Assembly: GCF_001642475.1 (NCBI RefSeq)
Contig: NW_019173940.1
Coordinates: 186,001 to 250,000, forward strand
DNA from: Fonsecaea monophora
Taxonomy: Eukaryota > Ascomycota > Eurotiomycetes > Chaetothyriales > Herpotrichiellaceae
DNA length: 64,000 nt
Direction: 5' to 3'
Part shown: one piece after another, positions 53,482 through 64,000 of the stretch
Position numbering within the stretch: the stretch's first letter is position 1
Layout: each line of letters opens with the position of its first letter
Notes under the pieces: generated by a model
The model's database searches: none
What the model was told of the DNA's origin: nothing
What the model saw: only the letters and a program-made list of their open reading frames with translations
Translations under genes and position numbers: made by a program

Positions 53482-55392
53482 TCAGCGGCTTTGAGTTTGA
53501 GCCATAGCAAAGGTGTCGAAAACGGGGCATGATGGTGCCTCAACGTCCTGTTCTGCTTGAATCAGGTTGTCCATCCACGATTCGTTGTTGAAGGGCATCT
53601 GGTACTCTAGCTGAGGAACAGGCTCCGCGACGCGTGGTATCATCCCAGGAACTGTGCTGTCGACGTAGACGTTTGGCTTGGTCAAGACCTCGCGCGCGAA
53701 TTTGGCCACTTGTCCTTTGGCAATGGTGGCCCGCGGCCAGACCTCACCGAATGACCCAAGCGCCGAAATGCCGAGCTGCAGCCGTTCTTTGATTGCCACA
53801 AGCTGATCCGGTGTGTCCACTATTGCGTATGCCGGCAGGTGTACTGTTGCAGCAGTGGTCAAGCCGCACATCAGCACCGGCGAGCACATCTTGACATCCG
53901 TCTGGATCGATGCCAGATTGGTAATGGCATTTGCGGCTCGTAATGCTTTGGCAGTATGTGAGGTGTAAGCCAGTGCGGGAAGACCAGCAGCCTCCGCCTT
54001 TGTACATGTCGTGCGATAGTGGTTGCGAATGAAGGTCAAGGTTGATCGCGGACGGTGCAAACAGATGGCAGCCCAATGGATAACTAGATGGGCGATCAAA
54101 AGACACTCGTCGACGGTCCCGTCATTTCGGACCACTTCTCGCTTGTCCATAGGAAGGGATAGTAAGAGGTTTGAAATGGCGGCGTCGATGCCTTCAACTT
54201 GAGGATCTGTAACTGCAAATGTGTCTGGGCTCAAGGCGAGCACGGAGCCGAGGAGATACGCTCCTTCGATGCAGTAGGCAAAGGACGAGTATTCGAAAGT
54301 GTCTTCTGAAAAGGTCCTGTTCCGGAGGTCTGCAATTGTACGGGTTATAGGCGGCGATCGAAGTTCGTTGTAGTCTTCATCGTGGCCGGGTAAAGCCACG
54401 TCGGTGTAGGTCGAGTACAGGCGGAATGGGGATGATTGACCCCCAATGACTACGACCAAGCCTTCGATCAACAGGAGTGTCCACCACGTCCTGCGCCATG
54501 ATTCTTGCATTGTTGAGTCGTTGGGAGACTGCTGCAAAGCATAGCTCTGCCGATTGAGCCCAATCCGCAATGTGATCTCGATGGCTTTGTCCAGGGCCAT
54601 GGATCCCTCGCCCTGGCCGAATCGAGCGAAGCAGGTCATGGCGTAGAGAAGGAGGCCCTGTACCTTGAAGCCATCGTCAGGTACTTCGGGGGCAAAGATG
54701 GCCTTTGCCGCATTCTCAAGAGCGGCATGGTTGGCTTGAGGGATGTAATGGCTTGCCAACCAGCGCATGCATGCCTTGAGCGGACCCGGCAGGATGGCAG
54801 GATTCTGGAGGTAGAGCTTGCGAGGCACGATGAAGGGGTGCGAAGGATAGAAATGCTTGTAGAACAGGTCGATCAGGTCGGTGCTCTCTATCAAGGCGCG
54901 GTCGGCAGGAGCAGGCAGTATATCTCGTGTGATAGACATGGTCGACTCGCTGTTGCTGGGACTTGGCAGCTGTTCTTTGACGGGTGGTGCGGTCTGTAAC
55001 TCGAGAGGAAGAGCTGGAAAGGCTGGATCCATGGTGGGTTGGAAGAGTTCGGCGTAGGTCATGGCCCTCAGCTTGGTAGTATCAGCCTCGTTAAAGGCAT
55101 AGGCCTCCTGAGACAGAAAAGGCTTAGATTCGTGCATGATGGTATCATTCTTCGGCCTCTGTTCAGTCTTGTCTTCAGGACTTGATTGGGCTTTGCGAAA
55201 TTCTCGGTATCCTCTTCGGGAATTAATCCAGGTACAGTCCCCGTTTTTCTCGGAGCACCTGCTGCAAAGCGGCTTCTGGCCATCGCATTTGAGATGGCTC
55301 TTCCTGCATGGAATGCAGGCGAGAAGGCTTGGATGCTTCGATCGGCTTTTACTGGGGCCCGGATTGACATTAGTAGCTTCGTCGGTGGACAT
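53482..55392 (-). CDS. Zn2Cys6 transcription factor
   Basis: This 636-residue single-exon regulator has the binuclear zinc cluster at residues 26-53 (C26, C29, C36, C43, C46, C53; CIPCRKSHLKCDGQKPLCSRC). A fungal-specific regulatory domain spans roughly residues 160-430, with LIDLFYKHFYPSHPFIVPR near its start and GLNRQSYALQQ further on. The frame extends eight codons upstream to a TTG; the first ATG is used. It would act in the nucleus on CGG-type sites. The nearest gene in the divergent direction is the ABCG transporter (start 56899), a possible target. Confidence 0.9.
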   Translation of the reverse strand: MSTDEATNVNPGPSKSRSKHPSLLACIPCRKSHLKCDGQKPLCSRCSEKNGDCTWINSRRGYREFRKAQSSPEDKTEQRPKNDTIMHESKPFLSQEAYAFNEADTTKLRAMTYAELFQPTMDPAFPALPLELQTAPPVKEQLPSPSNSESTMSITRDILPAPADRALIESTDLIDLFYKHFYPSHPFIVPRKLYLQNPAILPGPLKACMRWLASHYIPQANHAALENAAKAIFAPEVPDDGFKVQGLLLYAMTCFARFGQGEGSMALDKAIEITLRIGLNRQSYALQQSPNDSTMQESWRRTWWTLLLIEGLVVVIGGQSSPFRLYSTYTDVALPGHDEDYNELRSPPITRTIADLRNRTFSEDTFEYSSFAYCIEGAYLLGSVLALSPDTFAVTDPQVEGIDAAISNLLLSLPMDKREVVRNDGTVDECLLIAHLVIHWAAICLHRPRSTLTFIRNHYRTTCTKAEAAGLPALAYTSHTAKALRAANAITNLASIQTDVKMCSPVLMCGLTTAATVHLPAYAIVDTPDQLVAIKERLQLGISALGSFGEVWPRATIAKGQVAKFAREVLTKPNVYVDSTVPGMIPRVAEPVPQLEYQMPFNNESWMDNLIQAEQDVEAPSCPVFDTFAMAQTQSR

Positions 55393-56898
55393 TTTCGGTT
55401 TCGCCTCAGATGGCAATGTAGATGAATGGCGGTCTAATATTCCCTAAGAAGAAAGGGGGGGGGGTTGACAGGTCACAGGAACCGTGGTGAGGATGTGGCT
55501 TCCGGCTCGCCGCGCGTTATTTGTGCCTTGGATTGAATGGCAATAGGTAATGGCTGCTTAGCTTGACAGCCCCAGATCAGCGTTGTTTCGCGTCCTTTGA
55601 TGGTCCCCGGGGGGCAACTGGTCGCTGTGAGCCTTGGGAATTTGGGATAATGCCACGATGGGCTGACTCAGGGAACCAGCGGATGGTGGGAGGAGGAGGT
55701 TGTCGGGGACTTGGTGGAGACGGGGACGCCACCCCTCGTGTTGGAGACGGAAACTATGGCGACAATTTTTAGCCCTAGCGCCTAAACCGTTGAGTATTAG
55801 CGCGGACCACGTGCGCACAAAGATGATAGGGAAATCAAAGGGGCCAAATCTGTCTGACAAGGCCAATTTCTCGTCTTCACCTCACCACCAGCCAGGGAGT
55901 TCTACTGGCACCTGTCCTCTAATGCCCTCGACTGAGACCATGTTGTCGCAACAGAGCTCTCACGGACACTCACCATCGCACTTCCGGCGGTTATACACCC
56001 CATCTGCTCTATTCTTGACCACTTGCATATGCAACAAAGAACCCGCGGTGTCCTCCGTCCCTCGTCCTCTCTTGTGTCAGACCGGTCCTACGCCGACAAG
56101 GGTCGTGAAACCCGACGTTCCCGAAAGCTGACCCCATCCGCCCAATGTGAAACGGATCTGACAAGAAAATGGCCTGATACCAAGAGATGGCAATCCCGCA
56201 CACAAGCAAGGGGGCGTTCCGGGGGCTTTGATCTAAGGACTCGAAACGATTATGTACAATGACTCTGTTCAGATCCCCGAAGAGTTCGCTTGCCACGAGT
56301 TGTGGACCTGAACACTCTTATCCATTCAGGGATGTTGGATGCTAGTCCCCGATATGATGTTGTATGTACAGATATCCTGTTTGGCTACGTGGGTGCGCTT
56401 TGCCTGAAAGATCTATGACCGGGTATCGGGCTTGGGGTCCTTGGTGACTTGGAAGTCGGGCAGCCCGACCATCTCAGCCAGCCTCGCCGAGACTCACAAT
56501 TCATCCCCGAGCATCTGGTGCTTTGCTTGGCTATGGATGGTCAACCACAGTCTCCTATCAACATAGGGCTGTGCAAATTACGAGGCGAGGTAGGTCGCTG
56601 ACCTCTCTGCGCAGGCTGTTGGGGATGAAGATGATGGTCCTCCGAAGGCTGAAGACGAGGAGCCGGCCTGACCTTGGAGAGCGTGGGTTGATTACCTCGT
56701 GGCGCTTTGTATACTTCGGCGTCTGTGCATTTGAAAGAAATTGATTGAGATCTTATAAGATGCTGTTGAATTGCCTTCTGTCTTGAGAGTCCGTCATGCT
56801 ACCCTGTCCCGTTTCCAAGTTCTCTATTGCATCCCTCCCCTCGAGCATCGTCAGATATCGACCTCCCGAAGCATACTGGACAAGAGGTCCAAGTCGCT
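55393..56898. other. Divergent spacer between regulator and ABC transporter
   Basis: The 1.5-kb spacer contains a run of nine G near 55457-55465 and short motif-free frames. No gene is recognised. It should contain both promoters. Confidence 0.45.
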
Positions 56899-59036
56899 AT
56901 GCCCACGCCCCAAGACCTCGTTCTCCCGTCAGACTCTCTGAAGGACCCTAGTGACATGACAATGGATCTGGAAAAGGGCCCTGAGTTGACACGCCACCTG
57001 ACAAACAGCGCAGTATCCACCTTCTCCTGGTCAGACGTCGGCGTCGTCGTCAAGGATAGGAAGACAAAACAGCCTCTACACATTTTGACGTCCAGCCATG
57101 GTTCGGTCAAGGCAGGGAGTGTCCTCGCTCTCATGGGTCCTAGTGGAAGCGGCAAGACCACTCTTCTGAATGTGCTTGCTCATCGCACGTCTACGATGAA
57201 GGGCGAGATCCAGGGGAAGATCATGATCAACGGGCAGCCCACCAACGCAGCCGCCGTTCAACAGGTGTCTACATATGTGGAACAAGAGGACGCCATGATC
57301 GGCATCTTGACACTGCGAGAGACCATCGACTTCGCCGCCAGACTCTCCATGGACGGGCAAATATCCAAGAGAGACAGACTTGCGAGGGTCAACGAGCTCA
57401 TCGAGTCGTTCGGCCTCCAACGTCAGGCAGACACCATTGTCGGCACACCCCTGCGCAAAGGTCTCAGCGGCGGCCAGAAGCGCAGACTGAGCGTCGCCAG
57501 CCAGCTCGTCACATCCCCTCGCGTGGTCTTTCTGGACGAGCCCACAAGTGGTCTCGACTCGGCGGCCAGTTTCGAGTGCATGAAGTACATCAGACAAGTG
57601 GCCAAGCAGCACAACCTGATTGTCATCGCGTCGATCCACCAGCCGTCGACCACCACCTTTCAGTTGTTCGACCAGCTGATGCTTCTGTCTGGGGGTCGTA
57701 CATGCTATTTCGGCCCCGTGTCCGACATCCAACCCTACTTTGAGCGCATCAGCCGCCCGGTGCCGCTGCACATCAACCCGGCCGAATTCCTCCTCGATCT
57801 GGTCAACAGCGACTTCAACCACAGCGCGGACGCGGACGAGGGCAACCTCCGCTACATCCAAGACGCATGGACAAGCTCCGAGGAATGTAAAGCCCTGGAG
57901 GCCACCACGAGCGGCACGGACGCTCTGGAAAAAGCCGGCAAGCCAGTGGCCTCTTCTCGGACGTCGTCAAAGAACGTCGCCGCCGTGTCCTACGTCCTCT
58001 TGCAACGGAACTTCATCAAGTCGTACCGCGACTTCATCGCCTACGGGACCCGCGTGGTCATGTATTTCGGGCTGGCCATCATGATGGGCACCGTCTGGCT
58101 GCGGCTGTCGTACTCGCAGAGCTCGATCCAGCCCTTCACCAACGCCATTTTCTTCGGCGGCGCCTTCATGTCCTTCATGGCCGTGGCGTACGTGCCCTCC
58201 ATCATCGAAGACCTCCACACGTTCAACAAGGAACGCCAGAACGGCCTGTACGGCCCGCTGCCCTTTGTTATTGCAAACACCCTCATCGGCGTCCCCTGGC
58301 TGTTCCTCATTGCAATCATGTTCTCCGTCGTCACGTACTGGCTGGGCCACTTCAACCCGACCGCCGAGGGCTTCTGGATGTGGGTGTTGTGGCTGTTCCT
58401 GGACCTCCTCGCCGCCGAAGGCCTAGTGGTTCTGGTGTCGTCTCTCTTCCCCATCTTTGTCGTTGCACTGGCCATCACGGCGTTTGCGAATGGGCTGTGG
58501 ATGTGCGTGGACGGGTTCATGGTGCCGATGGGCAAGCTGAATCCCTTTTGGAAGTGTGAGTCTTTACCCTCCTATTCCTCACTTTACCGTTGTGCCCGAG
58601 GTTGCCTCGTTACCCTTCCGTGAACACATGACCAGCGACCATGTACATTTACTAACCATTTTTCTATCTTCACATCTACTCCACAGACGTCTTCCACTAC
58701 ATCGACTACCAAGCCTACGTCTTCCAAGGCATGATGGCGAACCAATTCCGCTCTACCGTATGGGACTGTGCGAGGATAACCCCTTCTCTGGACTCAACCT
58801 CAAGCTCGTCCTCATCCTCAGGCTCAGTCTCAAACTCAAGTACCGACTCGGCCTTCCAGTGCATGTACCCCTCGGACCTGTCGTCGAGCGGCAAGATCCG
58901 CGGCACCGCCGTGCTCGAGGCGTACCGGTACTCGTGGTCGTCGGACTCCGTGGGGGAGTGGATCGGCATCATGTTCGCCATCATCCTGGCGTATCGCGTG
59001 CTGGGGTACCTGGTCCTGGTGGTCAAGAGGCACTAA
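56899..59036 (+). CDS. ABCG-family half-transporter
   Basis: Two exons (56899-58555 and 58687-59036) encode 668 residues with the reverse order of the ABCG (WHITE) group: nucleotide-binding domain first, membrane domain second. Walker A GPSGSGKT is at 80-88, the signature LSGGQ at 189-193, Walker B VVFLDEPTSGLD at 209-220, and the switch histidine in SIHQPS near 247. Six membrane segments follow, from about residue 375 to the C-terminus (FAIILAYRVLGYLVLVV). The last extracellular loop has a Ser-rich stretch and a cysteine. As a half-transporter it must dimerise; sterols, pigments or toxins are typical cargoes, the real one unknown. The frame upstream of the ATG begins at a TTG at 56827. Confidence 0.92.
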
Positions 59037-59613
59037 ACTCTATTGTCTCTTTGTTATTCGGTGGTCCACTCAATGCTGAGTACCGAGTATGATGTTTCTT
59101 TTTTTCTTGTGAAGCCACAATAAACAATTGTGATGGGCTCCAGTTGGGATTGGGCGTTGAGTTTTCACGGAGTATGTATACTGTAAATAATCAGTGGCTG
59201 GGCCCCTGGTATTGATTGGGTTGGATTGTGCAGTCTGAGGATCTTTCCACCAGGAACGAGCCAGAATTGAGACGCATTGTGCCTCGCGCAAACAGCGCAC
59301 AATTGATTTGTGTCTTCATCATCTACAGTGCTCATTTTCGCCGCCAGTCGATGTAGCTTCTTCTGTTCTAATCTACCTAGAGCCTGGCAATAAATCAGCC
59401 GGTTGACTTTGCGCCCAAACACGACCTCGAGCGACAGCACGTATCCCAATTCCAGCGGCTCCGAGACCTGAAAGGCATTAACCATACAAGACGTCCCCTT
59501 GAACCCAGTCACAACGCCGTAAGACCCATCGCTGCCATTACCAGCAATTCAGAATACTGAGATTCCTAACCGACGTCACTCATAAACATGGCCGCAGCAT
59601 AAACGTTGCCTCG
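59037..59613. other. Convergent spacer, no gene
   Basis: About 580 bp separate the 3' ends of the ABC transporter and the RBR gene. A 115-codon minus frame (59165-59512) has no motif I recognise. Confidence 0.45.
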
Positions 59614-61607
59614 TCATTGCTGTCCGGAGTCGGGTGCCGCGCGTTCACTTGCCATTCTCTTCCTTGCTGCCTTCGTGCACGGACGGCAGTAGATAATCCC
59701 ACAAAGGGTACATTCGGACAAAGGCTGCGATTTCCAGTCGTACTTTTTGGTTCGACGCTCCTCCTCTTCCACGGCGTCACTCATGGCTGGCTGGCTGGTT
59801 GTGGAAGGCGTTTGATGGCACGATTTATCCTGAAGTCCTAGATTCTTAGCTTCCCCGTCCGGGACTTTGACCTTGTTGAAACATCCCATACATTCCACTC
59901 GCAAGTCTGGGTCTTCTGCAGGAGTCGCATCGACCAACCAGAATTCAGGTATGCGGTCCTTTCCAAATGCTCGGAAGTGGTGTCGACATCCCCATGTATC
60001 CCAAGCCTCATCCGTCGGCTCGTCACCAAAATTCAGGCTTACTCCTTCCCAGTCATTTTCGTCCGGATTGTCCAGATTCTCAGGCGACGCGGCTGCTGTA
60101 TCTTCGGCAACTGTTGTCTCGCTTGCAGGCTGGTCTGTTTGCAGGGCCAGCGTACCATTCTGGTTATCCTGGGTGTTCATAAGCCCTGGCGGTCCCCTGC
60201 TTGCAGCTTGGTCTACCGTTGTATCTTGAGCCTCATCCTGGGCATTGGCGGTGCTGCGGAGAAGGATAGGATCTTGTGGCGCCTGCACTTGCGTACCATC
60301 GTTTATCCCACGCGGCTCTGGACCAGACAAAGAAGCACCCATTTCATCATCCTCTTCTTGCTCAGACTCGGGCTCTTCGTCTCCTCCTTCCGAGTGCACG
60401 CCATCATCTCTGGCAGCACTACAAGGCTTTTGATAGCAGGCATTCATTGGTCGTTGGCAGTCCCAACACCAATGCGCGCCACATTGGCACCTGATGTGAG
60501 GACAACCAAACATTTTCATAACGCCAGTTCCGCACTTGGGGCAGACCTTGTATTCGTATGTCTTCAGAATGAATTGTCGAGATTCGTCTTCCGCGCAAAC
60601 ATGCTCGCCTTTGGCACTCTGTCTACACTTTGCGCAGATAGCAGTCTTGCAGACGTGGCATGTGACCGTCCTATCGGTTTGATTGAACATTCGAGGAGGG
60701 ATAAAAGCCGAGCAGGTTGGCACGGGGCAATACAGAGGATCAATGGTGTTAAATTCGTCGAACTTTTGCTTGTATCTTTCGACTTCTGCTGTCGGAAGGA
60801 TTCCACGGACGACCTCGTGGTGCATGACGATGGCGCAGCACATGACGGGCATCCTGTCGATATATTTCATGGCTGTTCGGAATTGGGTCCTGAGACACTC
60901 GTAACATGTTGCTTCTTTACACCGTCGACAAGGGGTGGAATAGGGCCCATCGATATCGCCAAAGCAGATTTTGCAGACGATCTTCTTGTTGGACAGCGAT
61001 TTCTTGAGGCGCTTCCGAGGAGGGGAGATGTCTGATGCTGGAGGTGGAGGAAGTGCTACGGGGTTTCGTGTGCGGCCAGGTTCAAAGAGCTCGGACTGAG
61101 GTTCAGTAGAGTCTCCGTGGTAAGGAAAAAGATTGTATTGGTGGCCTGCGACGGTGATATAAGGGTGGTCCACCAGGGCAGAGGAGGCATCGGCAGCAGT
61201 CGAAAAGGCGTAAACCCAGTCGTAGAAAGCGTGTCCATCTGGACCTACACCCAGTCGAACTCCCTTGAAACCGAGATATCCCTCTGAGCCAGCAAATGGA
61301 GGATCGTTTTCAGTGAAGGGATGGTCTGGATCGAGAACGGCGGTACGGAGAGCGATTAGTGGCGAACCCTGCCGGCCATGGTGTTTAGAAGAAGGAGGGT
61401 GTCGTTGTCGTCATTTGGATAGGAAGTAGGATCCAAGACAGAGGCGTCCGTGGGAGAATCCGATTTCAAGTTGGCAGCAGCAGGTTGAGAGCCAAGGCCA
61501 CTGGACGAGGGAGCGGCAGGCGCCCAAGGTGGGGTAGAGGGGTTGGAAGAGTGAAGTCGTGTGAAAGGACGATGGCGGAACAGGCGCCAGACAAGTGAAC
61601 AGGCCAT
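59614..61607 (-). CDS. RBR-type E3 ubiquitin ligase with a frame break near the N-terminus
   Basis: The main frame carries a full RING1-IBR-RING2 set: RING1 from CKICFGD, an IBR with YCPVPTC and CHVCKTAICAKC, and RING2 CPKCGTGVMKMFGCPHIRC with the GC cysteine that would accept ubiquitin. It should transfer ubiquitin through a cysteine intermediate. An acidic linker follows, then a C-terminal part with a further CTLCGIIYCRPC pair. The main frame is open upstream to a stop at 61411-61413 but lacks an ATG. The ATG at 61607 is in another frame that ends at 61356-61358. The two frames overlap between 61356 and 61410, so one base lost there would explain it. A spliced alternative with a weak GTCTTG donor is possible. 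Either this allele is damaged, the assembly is wrong, or an unusual intron exists. Confidence 0.8.
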
Positions 61608-62525
61608 GGAGTGAATGCTGAGGCGGAGGCCGGGGGGTTTTGAAGGCTGCGCTATATCAGGCTGAGAGGCATAAGGCTGACTGGCTGGCGCGATGCAACT
61701 TCCAAGCACTAAATGTGTACGAGAGAAGTTATCAAGTAGAGAGCAAAAGTGAAAACTGTTAGGTACAACAAGACGTTACGATGTAGGGGGGAAGCCTTTT
61801 AAGCATCGTCGCCTTGTTTCTTAGAACAAAGGTCTGTGAGTCGTAAATTATCAGAAGGATTCTGCTTGAGTCACTTGGTGATTGCGGGTGGGATTTGGCA
61901 GGCACCAATCTGGCCAAGGCTTCATTGGCCAAACGCGTGAGGCTGTACTCGGTTATCAGGGGGGCTGAGAGGCCAGCTGCCTGCAGGTGCCTCATTTTCC
62001 CGATTGACTTGGGAATCCTTCAAGCTTGATGTTAAGGATGTCATTGGATTGTCATGGTTGAGACCATCTAGGCATGACTCCTTACTGCATGCACTAGCCA
62101 CCGCCTACTCGTACAATGGGGAAGCGAGATACAGATGTGGAGATGCTGATCCTGTCTCGTACAAGCACAAGTAGGGCTGAAGCTAGCTTGGTGCCAGTGC
62201 TAAGACACTGTACCTGTACTTGTCCTTGTACTACGATGGTGCCAGTGACTTGTACCAAGTCAAGTTAAAAAGTAGTTTGGGTAGACAATATCTTAGTGGC
62301 ATGCCATGTGCACATGATGTCAAGGTTCCATCCAAGGATAAGCTAAACTCTTCTCGAACCTAGTGTCAACCTTTTTCTGTGCTAGACGCGGTCACTACTC
62401 AACGCGTGGAGTGGTGAAAGTCCGCTGTGGCCTCCACTAACGGACTCCTGCCTGCTGTCCATTGACTGACTCAAACCCTCACAAACCGGTGCTCACAATC
62501 TCACCTTTAAGTCACTGCCACTGCC
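61608..62525. other. Divergent spacer between the RBR and NSE3 genes
   Basis: About 900 bp hold the promoters of both genes. TACTTGTAC-like strings occur near 62210-62255. The minus frame at 61759-61995 (78 codons) has no motif. Confidence 0.45.
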
Positions 62526-63725
62526 ATGCCTCGACATCTCAAGCGTCGCGCTGACGCAATCTCTCGTGACCAGTCCGAATCAGAACCCGAACCTCCTCCA
62601 AGACGGCGCCCAAGCACACCTTCAGACTCGGACGCCGCTTCATCAGCCTCCTCCGCACCCGCCTCTCCCTCCCGAGCGCTTCACTCCACAGAAAAGCTTC
62701 TTGTCAAGAAACTTGTCCGTCTGGCCATTGCGACGGAATACTCACGTACCCCCCTGCGGCGGAGCGACATCTCCCAAAAGATCTTCAAGGATGCAAATAG
62801 CAGCGGGGGCCGGGCGTCGTTCAAGAATGTCTTCGAGGGAGCCCAGCGCGTGTTGAATGATGTGTTCGGGATGCAGTTGATGGAACTTCCTTCCAAGGAG
62901 AAAACAACCCTGAAAGATCGCCGGACACAAGCGACGCAGACAAAGTCGTCCATGACCAACTCTTCCAAGTCGTGGATACTCGTCTCGACGCTCCCGGCCG
63001 AGTTAAAACAGAATCCTGTCATCGCACAACCCACACGTGCGCCCAGCATAGACGTCGAATCCAGTTACACGGCCCTCTACACATTCATCCTCTCCCTGAT
63101 TTACCTGAACAACAATGCGGTTGCGGATCAGAAGCTAGAACGCTACCTCAAGCGCGTCAACGCCGACACCTATACACCGCTGGGCAATAAAGATAAGCTG
63201 CTACAGAGGATGATGAAGGAGGGATATGTGGAGAAACGGAGGGACACGTCTAGCGGCGAGGAGATCATCGAATGGACCCCCGGGCCAAGGGGCAAGATCG
63301 AGGTTGGGGTCGAAGGTGTGGCCGGTTTGGTGAGGACTGTCTATGGACATGGAGCAGTCCCTCTATCGCGAGGATCTCAACAGAATAACCCGCGTAGACG
63401 GCAACGCGAGGAAGATGACGGAAGTGAAGATGCCAACGGCGAAGAGGCTTCGCGCCCCGTCATGATTGAAGAGGACGAACTCAACGCCAAGCTCTCGAGG
63501 AGTCTAGGCATCAAGATTGGGAGAGGTGGTATACCTCAGCGAAGTCGAAGAGGAGGTGATCGGGATGCCGAGGACGATGGCGGGGCTGAAGAGGTCGACG
63601 AAGACAGGCAGCAGCCAGGCCCGTCGAGCCGGGGAGGTCAGAGGTCCAGACCTAGCACGTCTGGAAGAGATCAAGGCCGCCGAAGGAGGAATGCCCGAAA
63701 TGATGACGACGAAGATGACGACTGA
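62526..63725 (+). CDS. nse3: MAGE-domain protein, Smc5/6 complex subunit Nse3
   Basis: This 399-residue single-exon protein has a MAGE homology domain at about residues 50-270. The domain starts LLVKKLVRLAIATEYSRTPL, includes a stretch ending in VLNDVFGMQLMEL, and continues through YTFILSLIYLNNNAVADQKL and a winged-helix part with DKLLQRMMKEGYVEKRR. In fungi the MAGE protein is Nse3, which binds Nse1 and Nse4 in the Smc5/6 DNA repair complex. The N-terminus is Ser/Pro-rich and the C-terminal 120 residues are highly charged and disordered, with an Asp/Glu-rich end. It acts in the nucleus. The start lies right after a short C-rich leader. Confidence 0.9.
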   Translation: MPRHLKRRADAISRDQSESEPEPPPRRRPSTPSDSDAASSASSAPASPSRALHSTEKLLVKKLVRLAIATEYSRTPLRRSDISQKIFKDANSSGGRASFKNVFEGAQRVLNDVFGMQLMELPSKEKTTLKDRRTQATQTKSSMTNSSKSWILVSTLPAELKQNPVIAQPTRAPSIDVESSYTALYTFILSLIYLNNNAVADQKLERYLKRVNADTYTPLGNKDKLLQRMMKEGYVEKRRDTSSGEEIIEWTPGPRGKIEVGVEGVAGLVRTVYGHGAVPLSRGSQQNNPRRRQREEDDGSEDANGEEASRPVMIEEDELNAKLSRSLGIKIGRGGIPQRSRRGGDRDAEDDGGAEEVDEDRQQPGPSSRGGQRSRPSTSGRDQGRRRRNARNDDDEDDD

Positions 63726-64000
63726 TTGTTCTTAACTACCTAGTAAGTAGGTAGGTAGGTTAGTACGAACTTACAACCGAACCTTTCAACGACTTTGTAT
63801 TCGATTACAGGTGTACGTCGTCCCTTTATATGGGACGGACACACCTCCCCTCCCGTGTCCTTGTTTGAAATGTATTAGCTATGCTAAGCTATGTAAGCCA
63901 TGAATGAATGATTCATCCAAGACAGTCGTAGCAATAACTATAACAGGGTGTCGCCCCTTTTCCAATTGTGGCTGAGTGCCACGAGAACATGTGCGCACCA
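63726..64000. other. Downstream spacer with GTAG repeats
   Basis: GTAG tetranucleotide units (about four, near 63742-63762) follow the stop codon of the nse3 gene. The rest is unremarkable. Confidence 0.45.

Noticed and set aside
57076..57861. 261-codon minus-strand frame
   Set aside because: It is antisense to the nucleotide-binding domain of the ABCG transporter.
59977..61035. 352-codon plus-strand frame
   Set aside because: It is antisense to the RBR domains and has no motif of its own.
1..64000. tRNA or rRNA genes
   Set aside because: I looked for the conserved T-loop GGTTCGAA and A-box patterns and for rRNA blocks and saw no convincing case; a dedicated tRNA scan would settle it.

Overview
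The window looks like nuclear chromosome sequence from a filamentous ascomycete (Pezizomycotina, possibly Eurotiomycetes/Chaetothyriales; the order is a guess from general character). The evidence is short GT-AG introns of about 50-190 bp that restore conserved protein families when removed, TATA-like promoters, pyrimidine-rich leaders, and typically fungal families: Zn2Cys6 regulators, a HET-domain protein, a CFEM protein, a DUF3074 START-like protein and a GPI-type CE5 esterase. There are no operons, ribosome-binding sites or prokaryotic features. Several long open frames begin at GTG or TTG, so starts here were moved to the first plausible ATG.

Layout. 0.5-1.6 kb: mitochondrial NADH-cytochrome b5 reductase (minus), then about 5.4 kb with no recognisable gene. 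7.0-14.8 kb, all plus: an orphan protein, a DUF3074/coiled-coil protein, a DAO-type FAD oxidoreductase and a SIMPL-domain protein. 14.8-16.4 kb: AT- and TAGTAC-rich spacer with an 11-bp minisatellite. 16.4-20.7 kb: VOC protein, zinc deaminase, an intact SDR and, head-to-head with it, a broken SDR. 22.7-25.3 kb: GPI-type cutinase/acetylxylan esterase and a C2H2 protein. 26.4-30.7 kb: a Baeyer-Villiger monooxygenase pseudogene, an apparently intact beta-lactamase-fold hydrolase and an alcohol dehydrogenase fragment. 31.1-31.7 kb: CFEM protein, then a 2.3 kb repeat-bearing spacer. 34.0-42.1 kb: a multi-pass membrane protein, a regulator with two kinds of zinc DNA-binding domain, and a HET protein. 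42.8-48.4 kb: GH51 arabinofuranosidase divergent from a sugar transporter, then a glutathione S-transferase. 49.2-59.0 kb: a four-helix membrane protein, a small secreted cysteine protein, a Zn2Cys6 regulator and an ABCG half-transporter. 59.6-63.7 kb: an RBR ubiquitin ligase with a frame break near its N-terminus, and the Smc5/6 subunit Nse3.

How genes may work together (inference). GH51 and the transporter share one divergent promoter with AraR-like and CreA-like motifs, which suggests arabinose release and uptake. The monooxygenase, hydrolase and alcohol dehydrogenase are the three steps of a classic alcohol-ketone-lactone degradation route, of which only the hydrolase survives. The Zn2Cys6 regulator and the ABCG transporter are transcribed away from each other and could be a regulator-efflux pair. 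No sharply defined, wholly new system can be demonstrated from sequence alone; the strongest leads are the decayed ketone-lactone cluster, the inverted dispersed repeat, the dual-zinc regulator beside the HET gene, and the frame break in the RBR gene.
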